DNA from: Streptomyces flavotricini
GTDB taxonomy: Bacteria; Actinomycetota; Actinomycetes; Streptomycetales; Streptomycetaceae
Reading direction: 5' to 3'
Assembly: GCF_020639365.1 (NCBI RefSeq)
Contig: NZ_JAINUL010000001.1
Span: forward strand, 7,847,683 to 7,889,222
DNA: 41,540 nt
Shown: positions 23,579 to 32,273 of the stretch, piece by piece
Layout of the letters: the number at the start of each line of letters is the position of its first letter
How positions within the stretch are numbered: position 1 is the stretch's first letter
Notes under the pieces: model-generated
What the model saw: only the letters and a program-made list of their open reading frames with translations
What the model was told of the DNA's origin: nothing
The model's database searches: none
Made by a program: the position numbers and the translations under genes

Positions 23579-24268
23579 TCACGTGCTGCTCGTCATGCGG
23601 GCGAAGACGACCACGTTGCTGTCGTAGTAGTGCTTCTTCGGGTCGAAGTCGCCGCCGCAGGTGACCAGGCGCAGGCCCGCGTAGTCGAGGTTCTTGTAGA
23701 CCTCCAGGGTGGGGAAGTCGGCCTTCGGGTACTCCGCGACGCGCTCCACCGTGAACGTGGCCGTCTTGTCGTCCCGCCGGGTCACCTTGATGGTGTCACC
23801 GGCCTTCATCGTCTTCAGTTTCTCGAAGACGGCCGCCGCGCCGTTCCACGTGACGTGGCCGGCGATCACGGCCGGGCCCTGGGAACCCGGCGTCGGGCCC
23901 GGCTCGTACCAGCCCGCGAGGCCGGGGTTCTTCGGGGTCTCCATGCTGCCGTCCGCGTTCTGGCGCAGCGTCTCCAGGGTGCTGGAGAGGCCGAGGGACG
24001 GGATGGCGATCTTCTGCGGCTCCGACCGGGCCAGGACGGGCTGGGCCGGAGCCCCGGCCTTCGGCGACGCGTGGTGGCCGCCCGCGGAGGGCTCCGCGGT
24101 GGGAACGCCTCCGGCGGCGTTGCCCGCCGGGGCGGGGGGCGCCGCCGGGCCCTGCCCCGCGCACCCCGCGAGGAGCAGCGTGGCGCAGGCGAGGGCGGCG
24201 GAGCCGAGGGCGCGGCGCGCGGTCCGCGAGGAGGTCGTGCGGCTGCGAGTCATCCGGCTGGGAGTCAT
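23579..24268 (-). CDS. Class F sortase, lipoprotein-type
   Basis: This is a 229-residue protein. The N-terminus is basic and ends in a lipobox (ATLLLAGC, Cys at about 36), so it is probably lipid-anchored rather than held by a membrane helix. This is followed by a Pro/Ala/Gly linker and a sortase beta-barrel. Catalytic residues visible are His in VIAGHVTWNG, Cys in LRLVTCGGDFD and a candidate Arg in VVVFARM. Class F sortases of actinobacteria cleave sorting signals and join proteins to the wall; few substrates are known. The ATG overlaps the stop of the preceding surface protein by four bases, so the two are co-translated. That makes the neighbour the obvious substrate candidate. Confidence 0.9.
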   Translation of the reverse strand: MTPSRMTRSRTTSSRTARRALGSAALACATLLLAGCAGQGPAAPPAPAGNAAGGVPTAEPSAGGHHASPKAGAPAQPVLARSEPQKIAIPSLGLSSTLETLRQNADGSMETPKNPGLAGWYEPGPTPGSQGPAVIAGHVTWNGAAAVFEKLKTMKAGDTIKVTRRDDKTATFTVERVAEYPKADFPTLEVYKNLDYAGLRLVTCGGDFDPKKHYYDSNVVVFARMTSST

Positions 24269-25080
24269 GCGGCGGCGCCCTTGGTCTCCGTACGGCCCCC
24301 GGCCGCCGCGATCCGCCGCCGTGCGAGGAACACCACGCCGGCCGCGGCCGCGGATACGGCGAGTGCCGCCCCGGCCGGCACCGTCGCGCTCTCCGGCGCG
24401 CCGCCACCCGTCTCGACGCCGCCGACCGGAAGGGAACCCACCGACGCGCCCATGACCATGCCGCAGTTGGTCGGAGCCGTAGCCTCCTGCGGCAGCTTCG
24501 GGTCGAGCTCGCTCTTGCCGGCCCCCTCGACGTCGTACGTGCCGTTGTGGTTGCGGTCTATGCCGTGCTGCACGATGTGCAGGTCCTTGATGTGGTCGAC
24601 CACGTCCTGCGCGACGGTGATCGTCCGCTTGTACGAGAGCTTGCCCTGCTTGTCGGCGACCGGCATCCGGTCCACGGCGAGGCCGCTGGCCGCCTTGGTG
24701 TCCCCGGACGTGGTGAGGGAGATGTTGATGTCGCCGTAGTCGACGGTGGCCTCGGTGTTGCTGAGGACCCCGTCGCGGTTGGTGTCGTCACTGGCGTCCG
24801 GGCACTGGAAGTCGTGCCCCTTCGTCGAGCCGTGCAAGTGCTGTGCGGAGGGCTGTCCGGGCACCATGCCCTCGGACTGGATCTGCACGGTCAGCTGGTT
24901 GCCCTTGATGCTCAGCATGGCCGTACCCCGGGAACCGGAGTCGTTGAGCTGCGCGAGGTCGATCTGGTACGCCTTGCCCCCCTCCGCGGCGAGGGCCGGG
25001 CTGGAAAGCCCGAGGGTCAGGAACACGGCGGCGGGCCCGGCGGCGAGTACCACGAGGCGACCAGTGCGCTTGGCAATCAC
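24265..25080 (-). CDS. Secreted CHRD-like surface protein with C-terminal membrane/sorting-type tail
   Basis: This is a 271-residue protein with a GTG start and AGGAG five to six bases before it. The signal peptide (VVLAAGPAAVFLTLGLSSPALAAEG) is cleaved near ALA. The exported domain has CHRD-like beta strands: GTAMLSIKGNQLTVQIQSEGMVPGQPSAQHLHGS, then DFQCPDASDDTNRDGVLSNTEATVDYGDINISL, which contains an Asp-rich DTNRDGVLS loop that could bind calcium, then VVDHIKDLHIVQHGIDRNHNGTYDVEG. The C-terminus has GGVETGGGAPES, a hydrophobic stretch and RRR, which resembles a sortase sorting signal without a canonical LPXTG. It is translationally coupled to the class F sortase downstream. The biochemical function is unknown. 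Confidence 0.82.
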   Translation of the reverse strand: MIAKRTGRLVVLAAGPAAVFLTLGLSSPALAAEGGKAYQIDLAQLNDSGSRGTAMLSIKGNQLTVQIQSEGMVPGQPSAQHLHGSTKGHDFQCPDASDDTNRDGVLSNTEATVDYGDINISLTTSGDTKAASGLAVDRMPVADKQGKLSYKRTITVAQDVVDHIKDLHIVQHGIDRNHNGTYDVEGAGKSELDPKLPQEATAPTNCGMVMGASVGSLPVGGVETGGGAPESATVPAGAALAVSAAAAGVVFLARRRIAAAGGRTETKGAAA

Positions 25081-25362
25081 ATTCGCTCCTGTTCCGCGGC
25101 TCCCGGGAGGAGGGGCCGCAGATCGTACGGGGGTGAAGCGAGCCCCGGAGAGGGTCTCGCCGCTACTTCGGAGCACCAAGGCCCTTGGATGGGTGTCTCT
25201 TTGAAAAAATCTTCCGCGATCCGTGGCGACCCCCGTCCGGCCGCACACAGGCCGAGGCGGACGGGCACTGGTTCGCGCCAACTCGCCTTGACTGCAGACC
25301 AGTTACCGACGCCCTGACCTATGTTCTGTGGGGTATGCACCAGTTCACCCCAGGAGGTCAGA
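25081..25362. promoter_or_regulatory. Divergent promoter region between the sortase pair and the copper oxidase
   Basis: This 282-bp region separates two divergent secreted-protein units. It contains an A-rich stretch (TTTGAAAAAATC at about 25200) that is unusual in this GC background, and TTGACT at about 25288 facing the oxidase gene. AGGAGGT at 25352-25358 is the ribosome binding site that fixes the TTG start of the oxidase. No complete promoter with good spacing could be assigned. Confidence 0.35.
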
Positions 25363-27930
25363 TTGCAGCACAGGCGACGCTTCCTCGCCGTTCCACGTGC
25401 CGTACGCCGCTCCCACCTGCTCATGGCCTTCGGCCTCGGCTCGCTGCTGATCGGTCTGATGCCGTGGCTCGGGGTCGGCGGGCCGGCGGCGGCCGGGCGG
25501 GCACCCGGGCCGCGGCCCGCGCCCGTCCCGTTCGACCAGCAGACGGCGCAGCGGTCGCCGCACCACGGCGTCGCGCCCGCCAACGCCATGGAGCCCACGG
25601 CCCCGGTCCTCGACCGGACCGGCTGGACGGCCACGGCCGGTGACGAGGAGACCGGTGGGGAGAACGGCCGCGCGGCCAACGTGCTCGACGGCAACAACGG
25701 CACCATCTGGCACAGCAAGTGGTCGGGCACCCCGACCCCCCTGCCGCACAGCATCACCATCGACATGCACCGCACCGCCGTCGTCTCCGCCCTGATCTAC
25801 CTCCCCCGCGCCGACGGAGCCAACGGCCGCGTCGGCGAGTACGGCATCAGCGTCAGCAAGGACGGACAGGACTGGGCCACGGCGAGCCCCGTCGCCACGG
25901 GCACCCTCGCGGACGACGCCGGCGCCAAGACGCTCGGGTTCGCCCCGCAGGGGGCCCGGTTCGTACGGCTGACCGCGCTCACCGAGGCCGGCGGCCGCGG
26001 CCCCTGGACCTCCGCCGCCGAGATCAACCTGCTCGGCGACCCCGGCACCCCCGCGGCCACCGTGGACCTGCCCCGGACCGGCTGGACGGCCACGGCCGGT
26101 GACGAGGAGACCGGCGGCGAGGACGGCCGCGCGGCCAACGTGCTCGACGGCAACAACGGCACCATCTGGCACAGCAAGTGGTCGGGCACGCCGACCCCCC
26201 TGCCGCACGCCATCACCATCGACATGCACCGCACGACGGCCGTCTCCGCCCTCGTCTACCACCCCCGCCTGGGCTCGGCCAACGGCCGGGCCGGCGCCTA
26301 CACCATCACCACCAGCACCGACGGCACGGCCTTCGCCGCGCCGGTCGCCGCGGGCACCTGGCGTGACGACGACACCGTCAAGACGGCCACCTTCGTCCGC
26401 ACCGAGACCGCGCGCTACGTACGACTGACCGTGACCACGGAGGCCGGCGGCCGCGGTCCCTGGACCTCGGCCGGCGAGATACGCCTCAGCGGACCGGCCA
26501 GCCCGGCCGTCCACGGCTCCTGGGACCGGATCACCGGCTTCCCGCTGGTGCCCGTCGCCACCGCCGCCCTGCCCGGCGACAAACTGCTCGCCTGGTCCGC
26601 GTACGCCGTCGACCGCTTCGGCGGAAGCAACGGCTACACCCAGACCGCGATCCTGGACCTGAAGACCGGCAAGGTCACGCAGCGCCGCATCGACAACACC
26701 GGACACGACATGTTCTGTCCCGGCATAGCGATGCTGGCCGACGGCCGCGTACTGGTCACCGGCGGGAGCAACGCCGAGAAGGCGAGCATCTACGACCCGG
26801 CCACGGACGAATGGTCCGCCACCGCCAGCATGAACATCGCCCGCGGCTACCAGGCCATGACCCTGCTCTCCACCGGCGAGGCCTTCGTACTCGGCGGATC
26901 CTGGAGCGGGACCGCGAACACCGACAAGGCCGGCGAGGCCTGGTCGCCCGACACCCGTACGTGGCGCAAGCTCCCCGGAGTCCCGGCCGCCCCCGCGCTG
27001 ACCGCCGACCCCGCCGGACCCTACCGGGCCGACAACCACATGTGGCTGTACGCCACTTCGGGCGGAAAGGTACTGCAGCTGGGCCCGAGCAAGCAGATGA
27101 ACTGGATCTCCACCAGCGGCCAGGGCGCCATCACCCCCGCCGGCACCCGCGCCGACAGCCAGGACGCCATGACCGGCAACGCCGTCGCGTACGACATCGG
27201 CAAACTGCTCACCCTGGGCGGCTCGCCCGCGTACGAGAAGACCCCGGCCACGCAGCGCGCCTACACCGTGGGCATCTCGGGCGGCCAGGCGGTACAGGCC
27301 GCCCGTACCGGGGACATGGAGCACGCCCGCGCCTTCAGCAACAGCGTGGTCCTGCCCGACGGCAAGGTGGCCGTCTTCGGCGGACAGGCCTATCCGGTGC
27401 CCTTCAGCGACGCCACCTCGGTACTGGCCCCCGAACTGTGGGATCCCGCGACCGGCCGTTTCACCCCGCTCGCCTCCATGGCCATCCCGCGCAACTACCA
27501 CAGCGTGGCCAACCTGCTGCCGGACGGGCGGATCTTCTCGGGCGGCGGCGGCCTGTGCGGGGACTGCGCGACCAACCACGCCGACGGAGCCGTCTTCACC
27601 CCGCCGTACCTGCTGGAGGCGGACGGATCGCCGAAGCCGCGTCCCGTCATCACGGGGGGAGTGCCCTCCAGGGCGGCCCCCGGCACCACGCTCACGGTCG
27701 CCACCCAGGCCCCGGTGGCGTCGTTCGTCCTGATGCGGGCCGCGGCCGCGACCCACTCCACGGACAACGACCAGCGGAGGGTCCCGCTCGCCTCCACGGC
27801 CACGGGAACCGGCGCGTACACGGTGTCCATACCGGCGGACACGGGGGTGGTCCTGCCGGGGAACTACATGCTCTTCGCCCTCGACGCCCAAGGCGTCCCG
27901 AGCGTCGCGAAGTTCGTCACCGTCTCCTGA
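25363..27930 (+). CDS. Secreted galactose oxidase-like copper radical oxidase with two discoidin domains
   Basis: This is an 855-residue protein whose TTG start is set by AGGAGGT four bases before it. An N-terminal export segment (HLLMAFGLGSLLIGLMPWLGVGG) is followed by two F5/8 type C (discoidin) domains at about residues 75-225 and 230-380, then a Kelch-type beta-propeller and a DUF1929-like C-terminal domain. Copper/radical residues of galactose oxidase are recognisable: Cys in HDMFCPGIAM (Cys-Tyr cofactor), Tyr-His in IPRNYHSVANLLPDGR, and His in ATHSTDNDQRR. A Trp that may correspond to the stacking Trp lies in VLGGSWSG. Family members oxidise primary alcohols of sugars or aldehydes to give hydrogen peroxide. 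Fungal galactose oxidase has one discoidin domain; this one has two nearly identical at the DNA level. The substrate is not determined. Confidence 0.92.
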   Translation: MQHRRRFLAVPRAVRRSHLLMAFGLGSLLIGLMPWLGVGGPAAAGRAPGPRPAPVPFDQQTAQRSPHHGVAPANAMEPTAPVLDRTGWTATAGDEETGGENGRAANVLDGNNGTIWHSKWSGTPTPLPHSITIDMHRTAVVSALIYLPRADGANGRVGEYGISVSKDGQDWATASPVATGTLADDAGAKTLGFAPQGARFVRLTALTEAGGRGPWTSAAEINLLGDPGTPAATVDLPRTGWTATAGDEETGGEDGRAANVLDGNNGTIWHSKWSGTPTPLPHAITIDMHRTTAVSALVYHPRLGSANGRAGAYTITTSTDGTAFAAPVAAGTWRDDDTVKTATFVRTETARYVRLTVTTEAGGRGPWTSAGEIRLSGPASPAVHGSWDRITGFPLVPVATAALPGDKLLAWSAYAVDRFGGSNGYTQTAILDLKTGKVTQRRIDNTGHDMFCPGIAMLADGRVLVTGGSNAEKASIYDPATDEWSATASMNIARGYQAMTLLSTGEAFVLGGSWSGTANTDKAGEAWSPDTRTWRKLPGVPAAPALTADPAGPYRADNHMWLYATSGGKVLQLGPSKQMNWISTSGQGAITPAGTRADSQDAMTGNAVAYDIGKLLTLGGSPAYEKTPATQRAYTVGISGGQAVQAARTGDMEHARAFSNSVVLPDGKVAVFGGQAYPVPFSDATSVLAPELWDPATGRFTPLASMAIPRNYHSVANLLPDGRIFSGGGGLCGDCATNHADGAVFTPPYLLEADGSPKPRPVITGGVPSRAAPGTTLTVATQAPVASFVLMRAAAATHSTDNDQRRVPLASTATGTGAYTVSIPADTGVVLPGNYMLFALDAQGVPSVAKFVTVS
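25616..26244 (+). repeat. Direct repeat encoding the start of each discoidin domain (offset 459 bp)
   Basis: About 170 bp beginning GGACCGGCTGGACGGCC at 25616 recur at 26075 with only scattered differences. The proteins there are near-identical (TGWTATAGDEETGGE and NVLDGNNGTIWHSKWSG). The second halves of the two domains differ much more, which suggests recent gene conversion or a constrained binding face. Confidence 0.8.
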
Positions 27931-27933
27931 TCC

Positions 27934-27980
27934 CGCGAGCGGTGTCCGGCGGCCGCAGGGCCGGCCGGGCACCGCTCGCG
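27934..27980 (+). terminator. Terminator hairpin after the copper oxidase gene
   Basis: CGCGAGCGGTG pairs perfectly with CACCGCTCGCG (11 bp). The interior can extend the structure (CCGGC with GCCGG). It begins four bases after the TGA stop. Confidence 0.75.
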
Positions 27981-28064
27981 GTGCGCACTCGTCGGATAAG
28001 TTGACCCACCGGACGGTCCGCTCGCCGCGGGCCGGCAGAACCTGCGTGGGGGACGGGGGAGTCC

Positions 28065-29684
28065 GTGGAGTCTTTGCGGCCTGGTGACCTGCCGGAGATC
28101 GGCGGGTACCGCCTGCTGGCGCGGCTCGGCGAGGGCGGAATGGGCGAGGTGTTCCTGGCCCGGACCCCGTCCGGCCGGCCGCTGGCCCTCAAGACCGTCC
28201 ACCGGGAGCTGAGCCTGGAGCCGGACTTCGCCGAGCGGTTCGCCCGGGAGATACGCACCAACGACCGCGTACGCAGCCCGTGGACGGTCTCGGTGGTGGA
28301 CTTCAGCCCGCCCGGGGTGCTGCCGCAGTGGCTGGCGACGGAGTACGTCGCCGCGCCGTCCCTCGGCGACTGGGTGCGCGGGTACGGGCCGCTGCCGGAA
28401 CCGGCCGTGTGGTGCCTGGCCCGGGAGCTGTCGGCCGCGCTGGTGAGCGTACGGGCGGTGGGAGTCGTACACCGCGACATCAAGCCGGCGAACGTACTGC
28501 TCGGCCCCGAGCGGCCCTTCCTCATCGACTTCGGCATCGCCCGCGCGGTACGCGACCCCCGTCACACGCAGACGGGTGCGGTCATCGGAACTCCCGGCTT
28601 CCTCGCGCCGGAGCAGGCGACCGGTGCGGTGGCGCAGGCGCCGGCCGACGTGTTCTCGCTGGGCGCCGTCCTCGTGTACGCGGCTACCGGCCGCAGTCCG
28701 TTCCTGAGGGGCGGTGAGGAGCTTTCGCTGCCGGCCCTGCTGTACCGGATCGTCCACGACGAGCCGGAGCTGGACGGTGTGCCGCGATCCCTTCTCGCGC
28801 TGCTAGGGGAGTGCCTGGCCAAGGACCCGGCCGCGCGGCCCACGGCCGAGGAGGTACGGGCACGGCTCGGCGCGGCGGCGGAGGGGGACTGGGGCGCGGC
28901 GGTGCCGCAGGCCCTGGTCGCGGAGGCCGGCCGCCGGCAGACCGAGCTCCGGGGGCTGCTGAGCGCGTCGCACCCGCCGGCCGGCGCCCCGGCGGGGGGC
29001 GGCACGGCGCCGGTTCCCCCGCCACCGCCGTTCGCCCCGGTTCCCCCGGGGGGCGACACCGGGACGGGAGCCCGATCGGGCGCCCGGCGCCGGCTGGTCA
29101 TCGGCGCGGCAGCCGGCGCCGCCGCACTCGCGGCGGCCGTCACGCTCGGGATCGTGCTGTCGAAGGGCGGTGGCGACCGTCACGGAGGCGGGTCCGCCGC
29201 CTCGCCCCCGCCGTCCGCGTCATCGCCGGCCGCGTCATCGTCGTCCTCCTCCTCGGCGTCGACCGCCGGGTCCTCCGCCGCCGGCGCGTTGCCGCAGGCA
29301 TGGGTCGGGACGTGGTCCGGCGTCGGCCCCGGCACCCCGAACGCGGACGGGATCACCCGGGCGAAGACGGGTGAGTTCACGGTGACGGTCACGCTGAACG
29401 CCGGGACCGCGGGCGAGATCGTGGGCAAGCAGGTCAGCACGGTCAAGGAGGTCCGCTCCGGGCGGAACCTGGGCTGCACGGAGGCCCTCAAACTCCAGCA
29501 GATCAAGGGGAGCACCGTGGTCTTCGCGGCGGTGACCAGCCACCCGACCGACCGGGAGGCCTCGTTCGACTGCCCCCAGGGCAACCTCTACGTGCTCACC
29601 ATGGAGTCCGCGGACCGGCTGACGCTCGAATCCGAAGGGGCCCAGTCGGCCGGAGCCCCGGCGGCCCTGGCCCGCAAGCCCTGA
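28065..29684 (+). CDS. Membrane-anchored Ser/Thr protein kinase (PknB-type)
   Basis: This is a 539-residue protein with a GTG start and GGGGGAG five bases upstream. The kinase domain spans residues 14-270. It has the glycine loop ARLGEGGMGEVFLA, the invariant Lys in LALKTV, the catalytic loop VHRDIKPANVLL, DFG in FLIDFGIAR, and the P+1/APE region GTPGFLAPEQA. A Pro-rich juxtamembrane stretch leads to one membrane helix (LVIGAAAGAAALAAAVTLGIVL). A poly-Ser linker then leads to an extracellular domain of about 120 residues (WVGTWSGVGPGTPNADGITRAKTGEFTVTVTLN, with paired Cys in LGCTEAL and FDCPQG). The all-beta extracellular part probably senses an external signal. The gene is monocistronic, and its 3' end faces the hydrolase gene 24 bp away. 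Confidence 0.93.
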   Translation: MESLRPGDLPEIGGYRLLARLGEGGMGEVFLARTPSGRPLALKTVHRELSLEPDFAERFAREIRTNDRVRSPWTVSVVDFSPPGVLPQWLATEYVAAPSLGDWVRGYGPLPEPAVWCLARELSAALVSVRAVGVVHRDIKPANVLLGPERPFLIDFGIARAVRDPRHTQTGAVIGTPGFLAPEQATGAVAQAPADVFSLGAVLVYAATGRSPFLRGGEELSLPALLYRIVHDEPELDGVPRSLLALLGECLAKDPAARPTAEEVRARLGAAAEGDWGAAVPQALVAEAGRRQTELRGLLSASHPPAGAPAGGGTAPVPPPPPFAPVPPGGDTGTGARSGARRRLVIGAAAGAAALAAAVTLGIVLSKGGGDRHGGGSAASPPPSASSPAASSSSSSSASTAGSSAAGALPQAWVGTWSGVGPGTPNADGITRAKTGEFTVTVTLNAGTAGEIVGKQVSTVKEVRSGRNLGCTEALKLQQIKGSTVVFAAVTSHPTDREASFDCPQGNLYVLTMESADRLTLESEGAQSAGAPAALARKP

Positions 29685-29708
29685 ATCCCGGTCGTTCCGC
29701 CGGGCGCC

Positions 29709-30584
29709 TCAGGGCGTCAAGAACGCGACCAGGGCCGCCGCCACCGCCTCCGGGTCCTCCAGCTGGGGGTAGTGCCCGACGGCCGGCGGACCCGTCAGCT
29801 CCACGACGCGGGCGTCCGGCAGGCGAACCCGGATCCGGGCCAGTACGTGGGCGCCGCTGATCGGGTCGGCGGGGCCCCACACGAACAGCGTGGGCCCGGC
29901 GAAGTCCTCCAGGGCCGAGACCCACCGGGCATGGTGCACACGGCGCTCGTCGATGTAGCGCAGCAGGCGCGGGGCGAGGCGGTGGCCGTCGGCGCGCGAG
30001 GCGGACACCCACAGATCGTGCAGGTCCCCGTCATGGAGGGGCCGGCCCAGCACGGTGCGCAGGCTCGCCCCGAAGCGGCGCTCGGTGGTGAACGGTGCCA
30101 GGAGCGGGCCGAGGGGGCCGTGCAGCAGGCGCTGGATCGGCACGGGGCGGTGCAGATCGGGGTAGAGGCCGCCGTTCAGCCAGGCCATGCGGGTGATCCG
30201 GGCCGGGTCGCGGGCCAGCAGCTCCTGACCGACGCTCACCCCGTAGTCGTGCGCGACCAGGGCCGTGGCGCCGATTCCGCACCGCCGCCAGACCTCCTCG
30301 ACCAGCGAGGCCTGGTCGAGGACCGCGTAGCGGTGGCGCCGGGGCTTGTCGCTCTCCCCGAAACCGAGCAGGTCGAGCGTCGTCACCCGCGCTCCGGCCG
30401 CGGCGAGCACCGGTACCACGGCGGCCCAGTCGTGGGAGGAGGTCGGGAACCCGTGGACGAGGGTGACGGGTGGGCCCTGCGGCGGCCCGTCCTGACGTAC
30501 GAAGACGCGGTGCCCGCCGATCCGCGCCGTACCGCCGCCTTCGGTCCACCGGTGCAGCGGTGGCAGGGCGCGTTCGCCGCTCAT
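29709..30584 (-). CDS. Alpha/beta hydrolase, haloalkane dehalogenase/epoxide hydrolase-like
   Basis: This 291-residue protein contains the oxyanion motif VTLVHGFPTSSHDW and the nucleophile elbow LVAHDYGVSVG. The nucleophile is Asp (HDYG), as in haloalkane dehalogenases and epoxide hydrolases, not Ser. The acidic partner is in FVWGPADPISG and the base His in AVGHYPQLEDPEAV. Its ATG overlaps the TGA of the TetR gene (ATGA), so it is translated with the regulator and lies last in the aldolase-TetR-hydrolase operon. The most likely reaction is hydrolysis through a covalent Asp ester. The substrate is unknown, and the aldolase partner suggests a small catabolic route. Confidence 0.88.
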   Translation of the reverse strand: MSGERALPPLHRWTEGGGTARIGGHRVFVRQDGPPQGPPVTLVHGFPTSSHDWAAVVPVLAAAGARVTTLDLLGFGESDKPRRHRYAVLDQASLVEEVWRRCGIGATALVAHDYGVSVGQELLARDPARITRMAWLNGGLYPDLHRPVPIQRLLHGPLGPLLAPFTTERRFGASLRTVLGRPLHDGDLHDLWVSASRADGHRLAPRLLRYIDERRVHHARWVSALEDFAGPTLFVWGPADPISGAHVLARIRVRLPDARVVELTGPPAVGHYPQLEDPEAVAAALVAFLTP

Positions 30585-31318
30585 GCGCGGGCCTCCTCGG
30601 AGTGGCGGTGGTCCAGCCCGTACAGCAGGGTCCGCAGGCCGAACTCGAACTCGGCCTCGGAGTCGAGGGAGTTGAGCAGCTCGGCGTGGCGGTGGACGGA
30701 CGGGTGGGTGAGCGGGGAGAGGGAGCCGAACAGCTCGGTCATCGCGGCGCGCTGTCCGGCGGTCCGGGCGGCGCCGCCGGAGTCGAGCACGGCGGCGCCG
30801 ATCACGAAGTGGGTGACCGTGAGGTAGACGTGGACGGCCGACCGCGGTCCCCACCCGTGGACGAGGAGCTGCCCGAGGGCGTGTTCACGGGCGCGCAGGG
30901 CGTTGGGGCCCAGCAACTGCCCGGCGGTCAGCAGGGGGACGACCGCCGGGTGCGCCGCGAGGACCCGGCGGAACTCCAGAGCCCCCCGCTCCAGCCCGGC
31001 CCGCCAGTCTCCGCGCAGTTCGGGCAGCCGGATCTCGCCCAGCATGTGGTCGACGGTCTCGATGAGGAGCTCCTCCCGGCTCGCGACGTGCCGGTAGAGG
31101 GAGGTGTGGCGGACCTGGAGGCGCTCGCCGAGCCGGCGCATCGTGAGCGCCTCCAGGCCCTCCTGGTCGGCCAGTTCGAGCGCGCCCGCCGTGATCCGGT
31201 CGAGCGTCAGCCCGCCCTGGCGCGGCCTGCGCCGGTCGCGTTCGGCGTACCGGGCCTGCCACCAGGCGGGTGAGCCGGCCTTCGCGGAGGCCGGTTCGGT
31301 TTCGTGCCGGAGCGTCAT
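30581..31318 (-). CDS. TetR family regulator with TetR_C-type ligand domain
   Basis: This is a 245-residue protein. A basic lead (ERDRRRPRQGGLTLDRI) precedes the helix-turn-helix at about residues 55-85 (TMRRLGERLQVRHTSLYRHVASREELLIE). The C-terminal domain (GDWRAGLERGALEFRRVLAAHPAVVPLL) is of the TetR_C group found in antibiotic- and solvent-responsive repressors. It starts 12 bp after the aldolase stop with no clear ribosome binding site, and overlaps the hydrolase start. It is thus the middle gene of an operon whose promoter region carries two perfect palindromes. Autoregulation through them is the simplest inference. Confidence 0.92.
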   Translation of the reverse strand: MTLRHETEPASAKAGSPAWWQARYAERDRRRPRQGGLTLDRITAGALELADQEGLEALTMRRLGERLQVRHTSLYRHVASREELLIETVDHMLGEIRLPELRGDWRAGLERGALEFRRVLAAHPAVVPLLTAGQLLGPNALRAREHALGQLLVHGWGPRSAVHVYLTVTHFVIGAAVLDSGGAARTAGQRAAMTELFGSLSPLTHPSVHRHAELLNSLDSEAEFEFGLRTLLYGLDHRHSEEARA

Positions 31319-31330
31319 GGGTGGCGGAGC

Positions 31331-32197
31331 CTACTCGAAGAGGTCGGGTTCCGTGCGGACGGTCTCGTCCCACAGCGGCTGGAAGGAGAACCACCCCGCG
31401 AGCGGGAACCCGGTCTGGTCCCGGGTGTGCCGGGCGGACTCGGGATCGATCAGGTGCGGAGTGCCCGCGGCCTCGGCCAGCAGCTGCGCCTGGGCGCTGC
31501 GCTCCATGGAGATGAACCACCAGGCCGCCTCGTCGACCGATGCGCCGACCGTGAAGATGCCGTGGTTCTGATGGATGACGGCCTTGTGCGGCCCCAGCCC
31601 CGCGGCGAGCTGTCGGCCGGCCTCCTCCTCGACCACCACGGCGCCGGCGCCGTCCCGGTGCACGGTGTGCTGTTCGTACACGGCGCAGGCGTCCTGCGTG
31701 ATCGGGTCCAGCGGGCGCCCGAGGCTGGAGAAGGCCTTGCCGTGGACGGCGTGGGCGTGGCAGGCGGCGACCACGTCGGGACGGGCCGCGTGGATCGCGG
31801 AGTGGATCACGAATCCGGCCCGGTTGACGGGCCGCCTGCCGTGGCGGACCTGTCCTTCGTGGTCGACGAGGATCAGGTCGCTGACGCGGACGTGCCGGAA
31901 GGACATGCCGAACGGGTTCACCCAGAACATGTCGGTGTACTCCGGGTCCCGCACGGTGATGTGTCCCGCGACGCCTTCGGAGAAGCCGAGGCGGCCGAAG
32001 ACGCGGCAGGCGCCGGCGAGCCGCTGCTTGCGGTGCTCGCGCTCCTGCGCGGGGTCGGTGAACACGGGCGGCAGTGGCAGCTCGAGGTTCTCCTGGCGGG
32101 GAACGAAGGCACTGCCGCGCCACCCGTTCCCACCCTTGGCCGGGCCGGCCTCCGGGTCCGTCTCGTCGTTTCCGTGGGTGCCCGTCATACGGTCCAT
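31331..32197 (-). CDS. Class II aldolase/adducin family protein
   Basis: This is a 288-residue protein. The fold signature includes RLGFSEGVAGHITVRDPEYTDMFWVNPFGMSF, the zinc-binding pair in VAACHAHAVHGKAF, and the third ligand region in AVIHQNHGIFTVGASVDEAAWW. The family includes fuculose- and ribulose-phosphate aldolases/epimerases and decarboxylases, which use zinc to stabilise an enediolate. The N-terminal acidic segment and the long C-terminus place it in the group often annotated as putative aldolase in actinobacteria. The start at 32197 has AGGCGGGG a few bases upstream; ATGs at 32209 and 32188 are alternatives. It is the first gene of a three-gene operon with a TetR regulator and a hydrolase. 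The substrate is unknown. Confidence 0.88.
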   Translation of the reverse strand: MDRMTGTHGNDETDPEAGPAKGGNGWRGSAFVPRQENLELPLPPVFTDPAQEREHRKQRLAGACRVFGRLGFSEGVAGHITVRDPEYTDMFWVNPFGMSFRHVRVSDLILVDHEGQVRHGRRPVNRAGFVIHSAIHAARPDVVAACHAHAVHGKAFSSLGRPLDPITQDACAVYEQHTVHRDGAGAVVVEEEAGRQLAAGLGPHKAVIHQNHGIFTVGASVDEAAWWFISMERSAQAQLLAEAAGTPHLIDPESARHTRDQTGFPLAGWFSFQPLWDETVRTEPDLFE

Positions 32198-32215
32198 GCC
32201 CCGCCTCATTCGATG

Positions 32216-32255
32216 ATGCGTCCAGTGGACGCATATCTTGCGTCCACTGGACGCA
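32216..32255. promoter_or_regulatory. Two tandem perfect palindromes (candidate TetR operators)
   Basis: ATGCGTCCAGTGGACGCAT (32216-32234) and TGCGTCCACTGGACGCA (32239-32255) are perfect inverted repeats around a single base. They share the core TGCGTCCA-N-TGGACGCA, with centres 22 bp apart. They start 18 bp before the aldolase ATG and lie between it and the divergent GNAT gene, so one protein bound here could affect both. Confidence 0.75.
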
Positions 32256-32273
32256 TGACGCAAGAGACCCGGG

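Noticed and set aside
25345..27972. An 875-codon minus-strand frame opposite the galactose-oxidase-like gene.
   Set aside because: It is composed of Gly/Arg/Val repeats with no domain; it is an antisense shadow.
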